Of a DNA stretch of 64,000 bases, positions 16,148 to 24,234 are shown piece by piece. The notes below the pieces were generated by a model. It ran no database searches, was not told the DNA's origin, and worked only from the letters and a program-made list of their open reading frames with translations. A program made the position numbers and the translations under genes. Positions within the stretch are counted from its first letter, which is position 1. Each line of letters starts with the position of its first letter. The stretch is from Rathayibacter agropyri (GTDB taxonomy: Bacteria > Actinomycetota > Actinomycetes > Actinomycetales > Microbacteriaceae), in the NCBI RefSeq assembly GCF_013249015.1, contig NZ_JABRPL010000002.1:310001-374000 (forward strand). Reading direction: 5' to 3'.

Positions 16148-16633
16148 TCAGTTGCGCCGGCCGACGGCGAGCCGCTCGTGCATGATCTCGACGGCGCGCT
16201 CGAGGACGTAGCGGTCGGCCGGGCTGAGGTCGGCGAAGAGGGGCGTCAACGCCTCGCCCAGGTCGGTGCGCCAGTCTTCCAGTGCCTGCGCGCCAGCGGG
16301 AGCTAGGCGGATCTGCCAGGCGCGAGCGTCCGCCGGATCGACGATGCGGTCGAGCCAGCCGGAGCCGACCAGGTTCTTCACGATCTTGGTCATCGTCGGC
16401 TGCGAAACTCGGCTCTGCACGGCCAGCTCGCCCAGGCGCATCGGCCCCATCGAGAGGAGGACCGAGAGCGTGCGCCAGACGGCCTGCGACTCCTGATTGC
16501 CGGTGGCCCGCGCCGCGAGCCGGGTGATCCGATGGGTTACCGAGACGAAGTCGCTGAGGAGTTCACTGAGCGAGATTTCGCTCGGCGGAACATCGCGCGC
16601 GGGGAGCCCGGCCAGCGGATCGGGTGCAATCAC
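16148..16633 (-). CDS. MarR family transcriptional regulator
   Basis: A 161-residue winged-helix regulator. The DNA-binding part reads LGELAVQSRVSQPTMTKIVK followed by NLVGSGWLDRIVDPADARAW, the MarR recognition helix and wing; flanking helices form the dimer. GTG 16633 follows an AGGA site. The VOC gene lies 51 nt downstream on the same strand and may be its regulated partner; the ligand is unknown. It is separated from the rplL terminator by about 50 nt. Confidence 0.87.
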   Translation of the reverse strand: MIAPDPLAGLPARDVPPSEISLSELLSDFVSVTHRITRLAARATGNQESQAVWRTLSVLLSMGPMRLGELAVQSRVSQPTMTKIVKNLVGSGWLDRIVDPADARAWQIRLAPAGAQALEDWRTDLGEALTPLFADLSPADRYVLERAVEIMHERLAVGRRN

Positions 16634-16689
16634 GGTCCGATCCTAAAGGCGTGACCGCGCACGCGATCCGGAACGGCGCGCAAACGATG

Positions 16690-16721
16690 CAGGGCGCCAC
16701 CTCCGAAGAGATGACGCCCTG
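16690..16721 (-). terminator. rplJL terminator with UUCG loop
   Basis: On the minus strand CAGGGCG and CGCCCTG enclose an inner stem CTC-TTCG-GAG, giving about 14 bp including G-U pairs capped by the very stable UUCG tetraloop, directly after the rplL stop. No T-run follows. Confidence 0.8.
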
Positions 16722-16732
16722 TATCGGGGAAC

Positions 16733-17119
16733 TTACTTGACGGTGACGGTCGCGCCGGCAGCCTCGAGCTGAGCCTTGGCCTTGTCGGCGGTCTCCTTGT
16801 TGACGGCCTCGAGGACAGCCTTGGGGGCGCCGTCGACAACAGCCTTCGCCTCGCCGAGGCCGAGGCTGGTGAGCGCGCGGACCTCCTTGATGACCTGGAT
16901 CTTCTTGTCGCCGGCGGCCTCGAGCACGACGTCGAACTCGGTCTGCTCCTCGACCTCCTCGGCGGGGGCAGCGGCGCCGCCACCGGCCGCGGCGACCGCG
17001 ACGGGAGCAGCAGCGGTGACCTCGAAGACCTCTTCGAACTTCTTGACGAACTCCGAGAGCTCGATGAGCGTGAGCTCCTTGAAAGCCTCGATGAGCTCGT
17101 CCTGCGTGAGCTTTGCCAT
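16733..17119 (-). CDS. rplL: 50S ribosomal protein L7/L12
   Basis: Stalk protein that recruits translation GTPases to the ribosome. The 128-residue sequence has the N-terminal dimerisation/L10-binding helices ([20 protein letters not shown]), an Ala/Gly hinge, and the C-terminal domain with [20 protein letters not shown] and the closing [17 protein letters not shown] 17119 has AAGGAG upstream. It is cotranscribed with rplJ, 65 nt downstream of it. Confidence 0.98.
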   Translation of the reverse strand: MAKLTQDELIEAFKELTLIELSEFVKKFEEVFEVTAAAPVAVAAAGGGAAAPAEEVEEQTEFDVVLEAAGDKKIQVIKEVRALTSLGLGEAKAVVDGAPKAVLEAVNKETADKAKAQLEAAGATVTVK

Positions 17120-17184
17120 GATTTTTCTCCTTGTTTTCTTTGTCTACAAACCGCGTGCGTCCTGCCTCCCGGGAAGGGAGGAGG

Positions 17185-17700
17185 TCAGCTCGCGGACTCC
17201 TGCTTCTCGCGCAGCGCCTCGACCGTGCGAACGGCCTTGGAGAGCGGTGCGTTGAACAGATATGCGGCACCGAACAGCGAGGCCTTGAAGGCGCCGGCGA
17301 GCTTGCCGAGCAGAACTTCGCGGGACTCGAGGTCGGCGAGCTTGCCCACCTCTTCTGCGGTCAGCGGGTTACCGTCGAAGTAACCGCCCTTGACCACGAG
17401 GAGAGGGTTTGCCTTGGCGAAGGCACGCAGCGACTTGGCCACGGCGACAGGGTCGCCGTGCACGAACGCGATGGCGGAAGGGCCGGCGAGCTCGTCGTCG
17501 AAAGACGAGATCCCGGCGTTGTTCGCCGCGATCTTGGTCAGCGTGTTCTTCACCACGGCATAGGTTGCGTGCTCACTGATGTCCTTGCGCAGCGTCTTCA
17601 GCTGAGCAACGGTGAGACCGCGGTACTCGGTCAGCAGAACGGCCGTCGAGCTCTGGAACTTCTCCGTGAGTTCGGCAACCGAGGCTTCCTTGTTCGCCAT
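17185..17700 (-). CDS. rplJ: 50S ribosomal protein L10
   Basis: A 171-residue protein anchoring L7/L12 dimers to 23S rRNA. It opens [20 protein letters not shown], contains [19 protein letters not shown] and [11 protein letters not shown], and ends with the L12-binding helix ([20 protein letters not shown]). ATG 17700 follows AGGAG; the open frame upstream belongs to the leader RNA and is not coding. Expression is probably controlled by L10 binding to the leader, which holds a Rho-independent terminator about 40-75 nt before the start. Confidence 0.98.
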   Translation of the reverse strand: MANKEASVAELTEKFQSSTAVLLTEYRGLTVAQLKTLRKDISEHATYAVVKNTLTKIAANNAGISSFDDELAGPSAIAFVHGDPVAVAKSLRAFAKANPLLVVKGGYFDGNPLTAEEVGKLADLESREVLLGKLAGAFKASLFGAAYLFNAPLSKAVRTVEALREKQESAS

Positions 17701-17740
17701 GGCTACTCCTGTGAATTCTCGTGCCGGTAGCCCGAAAGCA

Positions 17741-17778
17741 GGAAAAGAAAAAAGCTCCGGCACAGGGGTGCGGAGCTT
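17741..17778 (-). terminator. Leader terminator (attenuator) before rplJ
   Basis: On the minus strand AAGCTCCG (17778-17771) pairs with CGGAGCTT (17759-17752) and is followed by TTTTTTCTTTTCC, the only textbook U-tract terminator seen in the window. It lies between promoter and gene, so it must act as an attenuator rather than as the end of a gene. Confidence 0.8.
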
Positions 17779-17960
17779 CGGGAGACGCGATGATCGCGGA
17801 ACTGAATCTCTTGCACCTGCGCGGGCCATTCGCTTCGCGAATCCTTCGTCCGGTGGCGATTCGCGGGGCCAGGGCCCTGCTCGTGCGCACACCGGAAACC
17901 GGCGGTCTTTGGCTTCGGACAGAGTACGTCGTCGCGGCGCGCGGGCGCAAGTCGAGCCGG
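17741..17960 (-). ncRNA. Probable ribosomal protein L10 leader RNA
   Basis: Upstream of rplJ is a GC-rich structured leader containing AAGACCGCCGGTTTCCGG and further paired segments, followed by the terminator hairpin. The motif order resembles the L10(L12)4-binding leader described upstream of rplJL operons, in which binding of surplus L10 lowers expression. The 5' limit is approximate; no covariance search was done. Confidence 0.55.
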
Positions 17961-17987
17961 AGGGTCAGCAGGCGCGATGCTGGAGGC

Positions 17988-18449
17988 ATGATCGGTCCGT
18001 CCTCGTCCTCGCCCCACGGCGCTGACTCCGCCATCGCCTCAGTGGAGGCTGAACTCAGCACCCTGTTCAATCGCGTCCGCGCGGCGATGCGCTCCAACGC
18101 CGAGCGCCTGCATCCGGATCTCTCTCCCCTGGGTTACAAGACGCTCTCGGCGCTCGAGCGATGCGGTCCCGTGCACTCCGGCGCCCTCGCGGAACTGCTC
18201 GAGATGGACAAATCGGCCCTAAGCCGCCAGATCACCACGCTGGATCGGTTGGGCTTCCTCGCCCGGAACCCCGATCCGCGGGACGGCCGCGCCACCATCC
18301 TCTCGGTAACGCCCGAGACGGCGCAGAAGCTGCGCGAGGTCCGCAGCTCGAGCAAGGCGCTGATGCACGAGGAGTTGCGCCGCTGGGACGTCACCGACGT
18401 CGAGCTCTTCGCCTCCCTTCTCCAACGGATCAACGCCCTCGACATCTGA
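17988..18449 (+). CDS. MarR family transcriptional regulator
   Basis: A 153-residue MarR protein: helix VEAELSTLFNRVRAAMRSNA, winged helix with SGALAELLEMDKSALSRQIT followed by TLDRLGFLARNPDPRDGRAT, and C-terminal dimer helices. ATG 17988 is chosen; GGAGG immediately before it is too close to act as a ribosome site, but GATGCT 6 nt upstream could be the -10 of a leaderless mRNA. It diverges from the rplJ leader and reads toward the four-gene cassette beginning at 18520, 70 nt away, which it may control. Confidence 0.85.
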   Translation: MIGPSSSSPHGADSAIASVEAELSTLFNRVRAAMRSNAERLHPDLSPLGYKTLSALERCGPVHSGALAELLEMDKSALSRQITTLDRLGFLARNPDPRDGRATILSVTPETAQKLREVRSSSKALMHEELRRWDVTDVELFASLLQRINALDI

Positions 18450-18519
18450 CGCCTAGCATCCCCCACGGTTGGGGACAATCGGCGGACGAGGCCCAGCCGA
18501 CTGCGTAGTTTCGAAGGCG

Positions 18520-19524
18520 ATGGACGTGCAACCCTCCTCCTCCGCCACTCTCCCCGACGACATCGACGGCGCTCTCGCCCTTGCGCGAACACTCGGCGCC
18601 GACGCTCCGCGGCCCGGCACCGGACGCACCGCGGAGCTGCATACCCTGCTACGGCGGCTGGCACGGCACGACCTTGGCGTCGCCCGGGCGCTCGAGCCGC
18701 ACCTCGACGCACTCGCGATCCTCGGTGAGGCGGGACTCACGCCGACAGCGTCCGGGCTCGCCGCCGAATCGACGTGGGGTGTGTTCGCGGCTGAGGGTGG
18801 CGACGATCCGCTCGTCGCGCGGGAGCGAGATGGTCACTGGCTGCTCGACGGAGTGAAGCCGTGGTGCTCCCTGGCCGACCGCCTCGATGCGGCTCTGGTG
18901 ACCGCGCACGTGGGCGACGCCTCCGGTGAGCGCCGACTTTTCGCCGTGCCGCTGCACGAGGGCACGGCAGCACCGGAAGCGGACGCCTGGCATGCCCGGG
19001 GTCTCACGGAGGTGCCGAGCGGCCCGGTCCGCTTCTGCGGTGCGCGCGCCAAGCCCGTAGGCGAGGCCGGTTGGTACCTGTCGCGGCCCGGCTTCGCCTG
19101 GGGAGGGATCGGCGTCGCCGCCTGCTGGCACGGCGGAGCGCTCGGAGTCGCCGCCGCTGTCGCTACCGCGGCGGCCCGACGCGAGGACCCGCACCTGCTC
19201 GCGCACCTGGGCGCCATCGATACGGCGCTCTCGGCGTCGCGACGCGCGCTGGATGAGGCGGCCTCGGCCATCGACGCGGGCGACGCCGACGGTGCGCGGG
19301 GATCGCTGCTGGCCAAGCGGGTCCGGGCGAGCGTCGCGGGAGCGGTCGAGGAAATCCTCCTGCGCGCAGGCCGGGCCCTCGGCCCCGCGCCGCTGGCCCT
19401 CGACGCCGAGCACGCCAAGCGGGTCGCCGACCTCGCGCTCTACGTGCGCCAACACCACGCCGAGCGCGATGATGCGGCCCTCGGTCGCTCCGTGCTCGCC
19501 TCGGGCGAAGCGGCCGACTGGTGA
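18520..19524 (+). CDS. Acyl-CoA dehydrogenase-like flavoprotein
   Basis: A 334-residue protein of the acyl-CoA dehydrogenase fold, somewhat short for the family (about 380). Recognisable are the N-terminal helical part (LHTLLRRLARHDLGVARALEP), the central beta domain (GVFAAEGGDD, GHWLLDGVKPWCSLADRLDA) and a C-terminal helical domain with CWHGGALGVAAAVATAA. The usual catalytic Glu region is not obvious, so the reaction may not be a classical dehydrogenation. It is the first gene of a tightly packed cassette with PIG-L, methyltransferase and GT2 genes, the stop overlapping the next start by 4 nt. The substrate is therefore more likely an acylated carbohydrate or lipid intermediate than a fatty acyl-CoA of beta-oxidation (inference). 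Confidence 0.8.
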   Translation: MDVQPSSSATLPDDIDGALALARTLGADAPRPGTGRTAELHTLLRRLARHDLGVARALEPHLDALAILGEAGLTPTASGLAAESTWGVFAAEGGDDPLVARERDGHWLLDGVKPWCSLADRLDAALVTAHVGDASGERRLFAVPLHEGTAAPEADAWHARGLTEVPSGPVRFCGARAKPVGEAGWYLSRPGFAWGGIGVAACWHGGALGVAAAVATAAARREDPHLLAHLGAIDTALSASRRALDEAASAIDAGDADGARGSLLAKRVRASVAGAVEEILLRAGRALGPAPLALDAEHAKRVADLALYVRQHHAERDDAALGRSVLASGEAADW

Positions 19525-20264
19525 GCCGCCCGTTCGACGGACGTCTCGAAGGCACTCCGGTCGAGCGGTGGAGCACCGACGGACGTCGCGAGCGGCTCCC
19601 GGAACTGACACTGCCGCAGGGGATCGAGCGCCTCCTCGTGGTCGTCGCCCACGCCGACGACGAGACGCTGGGGTGCGGTGGCACCATCGCGCTCGCCCGG
19701 CGGCGGGGCCTCCCGGTCGACGTCGTGGTCGCGACCGACGGAGCGGCCTCGAACGGCGGATCCGACGCCGCACTCGCCGCCGAGCGCCGACGTGAGGCCG
19801 CGGCGGCGCTCGGGCAGCTGGGCTCGGGCATCGGCCTCACCTTCCTCGACGTGCCAGACTCCGCCACACCCGAGCACCGCGAGCGGATCGGCCGCGACGT
19901 GCGCGAGCGCGCAGCAGGCGCCTCCGGTTCGGTCCTGCTCCTCTCGACCTGGGCCGGTGACGGGCACCGCGATCACCGGATCGTCGGCGAGGTCTGCGCG
20001 GACCTCGCGCAGGAGCTGGGTCATCCGCTGCTGGCGGCACCGATCTGGTTGTGGCACTGGGCCGTACCGGAGGACCCCGACGTGCCGTGGGACGCGCTCG
20101 TGCGCGTCCGGCTCGACGATGAACTGCGCGAGCGGACCCGGCGGGCGCGCGCCTGCTACCCGAGCCAGACACAGCCGGCACCGGACGGAACCGGGTCGGT
20201 GCTGCATCCGCTCTTCCTGCGCACCTTCGCAGGCGACGACCGACTGGTGAGGATCGGCTGGTGA
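19521..20264 (+). CDS. PIG-L family deacetylase
   Basis: Zn-dependent N-deacetylase of the LmbE/PIG-L family (relatives: MshB of mycothiol synthesis, GlcNAc-PI deacetylase, teicoplanin deacetylase). The 247-residue protein has the metal motif AHADDETLGCGG at about 43-54 and the second metal histidine in GDGHRDHRIVGE at about 147-158. GTG 19521 overlaps the previous stop (GTGA). Within the cassette it likely removes an acetyl group from an amino sugar made or attached by the GT2 enzyme; this role is inferred from context. Confidence 0.9.
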   Translation: MSRPFDGRLEGTPVERWSTDGRRERLPELTLPQGIERLLVVVAHADDETLGCGGTIALARRRGLPVDVVVATDGAASNGGSDAALAAERRREAAAALGQLGSGIGLTFLDVPDSATPEHRERIGRDVRERAAGASGSVLLLSTWAGDGHRDHRIVGEVCADLAQELGHPLLAAPIWLWHWAVPEDPDVPWDALVRVRLDDELRERTRRARACYPSQTQPAPDGTGSVLHPLFLRTFAGDDRLVRIGW

Positions 20265-20271
20265 GGATCGA

Positions 20272-20856
20272 ATGAGCTACTTCGACGAGCTCTACGCGCG
20301 GCATGAGGACCCGTGGGGGTACACGAGCCGCTGGTACGAGCAGCGCAAGCGCGCCCTGACGCTGGCGAGCCTCCCCGAGCAGCGCTACGGGTCGGTACTC
20401 GAGATCGGCGCCTCGATCGGGGTGCTGGCCGAAGCCCTCGCCGACCGCGCCGACCGCCTTCTCGCTATCGACGTCTCGGCCGCGGCCGTCGACCGCGCGG
20501 CCCGCCGCTTGGCACCACTTGGGCATGTGCGGGTCGAGCACCACGACATCACCCGCAGCGTCCCGGCGGGCCCGTTCGACCTCGTCGTGCTCTCGGAGGT
20601 CGGCTACTACCTTGAGCCGGCCGCGCTGACGAGCGTGCTGCGCAGCGTCCTGGACAGCCTCGCTCCCTCCGGTGAACTGGTCACGGTGCACTGGCGCCAC
20701 CCCATCGACGGGCTCGAGCTGGACGGCGACGCGGTGCAGGCGGCCGTCGCCGAGTTGGGGCTGCACCGCCTCGCACGGCACGAGGAGGAGGACCTGCTGC
20801 TCGACGTACACGCCCGCGACGACCGTTCGGTCGCCCGCCGGACGGGGCTCGTGTGA
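20272..20856 (+). CDS. NodS-like SAM-dependent methyltransferase
   Basis: A 194-residue class I methyltransferase. It starts with MSYFDELYARHEDPWGYTSR, typical of the NodS family, whose founding member N-methylates the amino sugar of chitooligosaccharide signals. SAM-binding motif I is SVLEIGASIGVLAEALA (about 42-58), followed by DRLLAIDVSAAAVDRA and FDLVVLSEVGYYL. Lying directly after the PIG-L deacetylase, a role in methylating the freed amine is attractive but unproven. It starts 7 nt after the deacetylase stop and overlaps the GT2 gene by 4 nt. Confidence 0.88.
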   Translation: MSYFDELYARHEDPWGYTSRWYEQRKRALTLASLPEQRYGSVLEIGASIGVLAEALADRADRLLAIDVSAAAVDRAARRLAPLGHVRVEHHDITRSVPAGPFDLVVLSEVGYYLEPAALTSVLRSVLDSLAPSGELVTVHWRHPIDGLELDGDAVQAAVAELGLHRLARHEEEDLLLDVHARDDRSVARRTGLV

Positions 20857-21566
20857 GCCACCTCGAGCAGGTGTTCGTCGTCGTGCCGGCGCACGACGAG
20901 CAGGAGCGAATCGGTGGGCTGATCGCCTCGGTTCAGGCCAGCGTCATCGCTCTCGGGCGAACCGCTCCGGGGCTCACTGTGCGAGTTCTCATCGCGGCTG
21001 ACGGCTGCACGGACGCGACCGCCGAGCGCGCTCACGCGGCCGGAGTCGAGGTGCTGGAGCTGGAGCGCTGCGGTGTCGGCGCGGCCCGCTCCGCCGGGAT
21101 CGCCCGCCTGCTCGCCTCCGTCTCCGCTCCCGCCGAACGCGTCTGGATCGCCAACACCGACGCCGACACGGTGGTGCCCTCCGAGTGGCTGGCCGCGCAC
21201 ATCGAGCACGCCCGACACTGGGACGCCCTCCTTGGCACGGTGCGACCCGACGCGGCGGACCTCTCCCCCGACGCCTTTGCGCGCTGGCGCGACGTGCGGG
21301 CGCGGGAGGAGTCGATCGGGAGCATCCACGGGGCGAACCTCGGAGTGCGCGCCAGCGCCTACGTCGCGGTCGGCGGGTTCGGCGCGGAACCGGTACACGA
21401 GGACGTGCTGCTCGTCGAGCGGCTGCGGGCCAGCGGCGCCAGGGTCGGAGCGACGGATCGCGGCGAGGTGGTGACGTCGGGCCGCCGGGACAACCGCGTC
21501 GAGGGCGGATACGGCGGATATCTGCACGCTCGCTTCTCGGCCGAGACGACGTCCTCCTCCGTCTGA
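20853..21566 (+). CDS. Family 2 glycosyltransferase
   Basis: A 237-residue soluble GT-A glycosyltransferase. Nucleotide-binding start VFVVVPAHDEQERIGGLIAS, the metal-binding DxD-type motif in ANTDADTVVP at about residue 100, acceptor region HGANLGVRASAYVAVGGF and catalytic ED in PVHEDVLLVERL are in the right order. No membrane helix is present. It starts at GTG 20853 (4-nt overlap) and is the last of four coupled genes; a 136-nt gap follows. Sugar donor and acceptor are unknown. Confidence 0.88.
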   Translation: MSHLEQVFVVVPAHDEQERIGGLIASVQASVIALGRTAPGLTVRVLIAADGCTDATAERAHAAGVEVLELERCGVGAARSAGIARLLASVSAPAERVWIANTDADTVVPSEWLAAHIEHARHWDALLGTVRPDAADLSPDAFARWRDVRAREESIGSIHGANLGVRASAYVAVGGFGAEPVHEDVLLVERLRASGARVGATDRGEVVTSGRRDNRVEGGYGGYLHARFSAETTSSSV

Positions 21567-21702
21567 ATCGGCTACACGCGCACGCGGAACACGATAAGAG
21601 GGGGTCGTGTCAATGGTCAAAGCCCGGTTTGTCACGCGTTGCGCAGGAGAGTCAAATAGGTGTCGAGCACGGCTCTGTGCTCTCCGACGGAAGGGTCACC
21701 GC

Positions 21703-21936
21703 ATGAATCCCCGCCTCGTCCTGCTGGCAGTGGTCGCGTTAGTTGCCTATGTGTTCGGCGCCCGCGCCGGCCGTGGCCGCTACGAAGAACTTCGCCATCT
21801 CGCACTCGGCGTGTGGAACGACCCGGCCACGAAGAAGACGCGCAAGAAGCTCAAGAAGACCTCGAAGCGCGAGGCCAAGCAGCTCACCGCGATCGCCAGC
21901 AAAGCTCGCGACAAGGTGCAGCGCTCCCTCCGCTGA
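21703..21936 (+). CDS. Small membrane-anchored basic protein
   Basis: A 77-residue protein: one N-terminal membrane helix (LVLLAVVALVAYVFGARAG) and a strongly basic tail (KKTRKKLKKTSKREAKQLTA). ATG 21703 follows GGAAGGG about 8 nt upstream. Such short proteins are frequent in Microbacteriaceae, without known function; the tail could contact nucleic acid or acidic lipids (inference). It precedes a GlsB-type stress protein gene by 85 nt and may share its promoter. Confidence 0.6.
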   Translation: MNPRLVLLAVVALVAYVFGARAGRGRYEELRHLALGVWNDPATKKTRKKLKKTSKREAKQLTAIASKARDKVQRSLR

Positions 21937-22021
21937 TCACCCGCTCTACTGACGCCGGCCTGTCCGGCGTCATCGCTCGCATCGGAACGGCCGGTCGAGC
22001 ACGATACGAAGGAGAAATATC

Positions 22022-22288
22022 ATGGGCATTATCAGCTGGATCATCCTCGGCCTCATCGCCGGGGCGCTCGCCAAGCTCATCCTCCCGGGCAAGCAGGGCG
22101 GCGGATGGATCATCACCATCGTCCTCGGAATCATCGGCGCTCTGCTGGGCGGCTTCCTCAGCACGCTGTTCGGCATCGATGACGCCGTGAACGGCATCAA
22201 CATCGTGAGCATCATCGTCTCCGTCGTTGGAGCGATCGTCGTCCTCCTCATCTACGGCGCGGTCACCGGCCGCAAGTCGCGCGCGTAA
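22022..22288 (+). CDS. GlsB/YeaQ/YmgE family stress-response membrane protein
   Basis: An 88-residue hydrophobic protein of the transglycosylase-associated family: three membrane helices with the conserved Gly pattern (MGIISWIILGLIAGALAKLI, then LPGKQGGGWIITIVLGIIGA and GALLGGFLS). The family is induced by envelope and osmotic stress; its biochemical role is unclear. AAGGAG precedes ATG 22022 at 7 nt. A strong terminator hairpin follows within 12 nt of the stop. Confidence 0.9.
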   Translation: MGIISWIILGLIAGALAKLILPGKQGGGWIITIVLGIIGALLGGFLSTLFGIDDAVNGINIVSIIVSVVGAIVVLLIYGAVTGRKSRA

Positions 22289-22299
22289 GCTGCGCACTC

Positions 22300-22335
22300 C
22301 GAAGGCCCTCGGCGCTCTCGTGCCGGGGGCCTTCG
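22300..22335 (+). terminator. Terminator hairpin after glsB-like gene
   Basis: CGAAGGCCC-T-CGGC (22300-22313) pairs with GCCG-G-GGGCCTTCG (22322-22335): 14 bp including one T-G pair, with an 8-nt loop. No T-run. Confidence 0.8.
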
Positions 22336-22469
22336 CGGTCTCTTGCCACCCCTGCTTGCCCTCTCGCCTGGTGCAAGGGGTTGATGCTGGGTGGCGGGAA
22401 CGGTGGACTAGAGGTACGACGGTGTGGCTACACTGCGCCGTTGACCCCACGAAAGGACGTGACTCGACT

Positions 22470-23318
22470 ATGAGCAACGAGACCGCAACTGTCCCCACAA
22501 TCACCCTGAACAACGGCGTCGAGATCCCGCAGCTGGGCTTCGGCGTGTTCCAGATTGACCCCGCCGAGACTAAGGACGCGACCCTCGCCGCCCTCGAGGT
22601 CGGCTACCGCCACATCGACACGGCGGAGATGTACGGCAACGAAGCGGGCGTCGGTGAGGCAGTGCGCGCCTCCGGACTCGACCGCTCCGACGTGTTCGTC
22701 ACGAGCAAGCTGAACAACGGCTTCCACGCCCGCGAGGACGCGCTCGCCGCTATCGACACGACCCTCGGCGAATTGCAGTTCGACTACGTCGACCTCTTCC
22801 TCATCCACTGGCCGCTGCCGAACGTCGGCGACTATGTCGAGACCTGGAAGGCGATGGAGGAGATCTACCGCAGCGGCAAGGCGAAGGCGATCGGCGTCTC
22901 CAACTTCCAGACCAACCACCTCAACCGGCTCCGCGCCGAGGCGACCATCGTCCCGGCCGTGAACCAGATCGAGGTGCACCCGTACCTCGTGCAGCAGGAA
23001 CTCCGCGCCTACGACACCGAACACGGCATCGCGACCGAGGCCTGGTCGCCCATCGCGCAGGGCCTCGTGCTGGATGACGACACCATTACGCGGATCGCGC
23101 GGAACGTCGACCGGAGTCCCGCGCAGGTCGTCCTCCGCTGGCACATCCAGCGCGGCGACATCGTCTTCCCGAAGTCGGTCACCCGCCAGCGAGTGGAGGA
23201 GAACTTCGCGCTCTTCGACTTCGAGCTCGACGATGAGGCGATGACCGACATCACGGCGCTCGACCGCGGCCACCGCACCGGTCCGGACCCGGACACCTTC
23301 AACATGATCCCGAGCTGA
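22470..23318 (+). CDS. Aldo/keto reductase
   Basis: NADPH-dependent aldehyde/ketone reductase of the AKR5-like group, 282 residues. The start MSNETATVPTITLNNGVEIP, the barrel motif GYRHIDTAEMYGNEAGVGEA with catalytic Asp and Tyr, DLFLIHWPLP with catalytic His, and FPKSVTRQRVEENFALFDFE for NADPH binding are all present. A 2,5-diketo-D-gluconate reductase-like activity is typical, but the natural substrate is not predictable. ATG 22470 is 13 nt from an AAAGGA site, a long spacing. Confidence 0.92.
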   Translation: MSNETATVPTITLNNGVEIPQLGFGVFQIDPAETKDATLAALEVGYRHIDTAEMYGNEAGVGEAVRASGLDRSDVFVTSKLNNGFHAREDALAAIDTTLGELQFDYVDLFLIHWPLPNVGDYVETWKAMEEIYRSGKAKAIGVSNFQTNHLNRLRAEATIVPAVNQIEVHPYLVQQELRAYDTEHGIATEAWSPIAQGLVLDDDTITRIARNVDRSPAQVVLRWHIQRGDIVFPKSVTRQRVEENFALFDFELDDEAMTDITALDRGHRTGPDPDTFNMIPS

Positions 23319-23345
23319 CCCCTCGGGTCGGTAACGAATCCGGCA

Positions 23346-24188
23346 TCACGAGTCGCGCCAGGAGTGCTCCGGTGCGTAGCCGAGTACCTCGCGGGCGTGG
23401 TCGATGGAGAGGAGCGTGTCGTTGAGTCCGAGGTCACCACGTAGCTCGACGCCGGGAAAGACCTCGGCGACCAGCTCGGCGTTGGGCCGGGTCATCACGG
23501 TGTCGGCCGCCGCGATGATGAAGCGGTCGAAGCCGGTCGTCTCGGCCAGCAGCGCCTTCTCGACCGCCTGCGCGCCGTCGCGGCCGTCGATGTAACCCCA
23601 GAGGTTCCACTTGCGCAGCGTCGCGTCGGAGTCGAACGACGGGAACTCGGCGTAGTCCGACTCGTCCATCACGTTCGAGAAGCGCAGACCCATGATCTTC
23701 AGGTCCGGGTGCCAGCGGCACAGCTCGATCGCCAGCTGCTCCTCGAGGTGCTTGGTCAGCGAGTACACCGACTCCGGACGCGCCGGGTACTGCTCATCGA
23801 CCGGGATGTAGGGCGGCGGCACGTCGAAGGGCAGGCCGAGCACGGTCTCACTGGAGGCGTAGACGACGTTGCGGATGCCGGCGCGGATCGCTCCGTGGAA
23901 CGCGTTGAACGTGGCGAGCATGTTGTTGTGGAAAGTGGCGACGTCGGGGGCGAGTCCCGGCGCGGGGATCGCGGCGAGGTGCACGAGCGCGTCGATCCCG
24001 TCGTACTGGTCGCCGACTCCCTGCAGAGCGTCGACCACCTGGCCGTAATCGGTGATGTCGACGCGGATGAAGCCCGCGTCGCGGTCCCCCGCGCGGTCCA
24101 GAGTGAACACCTCGTGCCCGGAGGCGCGGAGGCGGGTGACGACGCTGCGGCCGAGCTTGCCGGATCCACCGGTGACTGCGATTCTCAT
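23346..24188 (-). CDS. NAD-dependent epimerase/dehydratase
   Basis: Extended short-chain dehydrogenase of 280 residues: Rossmann motif TGGSGKLGRSV at the N terminus, DALVHLAAIPAPGL, and catalytic Tyr-Lys pair in YSLTKHLEEQLAIE. The overall look is that of sugar-nucleotide epimerases or uronate dehydrogenases, with no further specificity visible. ATG 24188 has a TAGCGT box 5 nt upstream, suggesting a leaderless message. It converges with the aldo/keto reductase and follows a HAD gene on the same strand. Confidence 0.87.
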   Translation of the reverse strand: MRIAVTGGSGKLGRSVVTRLRASGHEVFTLDRAGDRDAGFIRVDITDYGQVVDALQGVGDQYDGIDALVHLAAIPAPGLAPDVATFHNNMLATFNAFHGAIRAGIRNVVYASSETVLGLPFDVPPPYIPVDEQYPARPESVYSLTKHLEEQLAIELCRWHPDLKIMGLRFSNVMDESDYAEFPSFDSDATLRKWNLWGYIDGRDGAQAVEKALLAETTGFDRFIIAAADTVMTRPNAELVAEVFPGVELRGDLGLNDTLLSIDHAREVLGYAPEHSWRDS

Positions 24189-24234
24189 GCCCGAACGCTA
24201 ACGAGACGTCCGGCGGCCGGGGAGGGGTGGCGAA

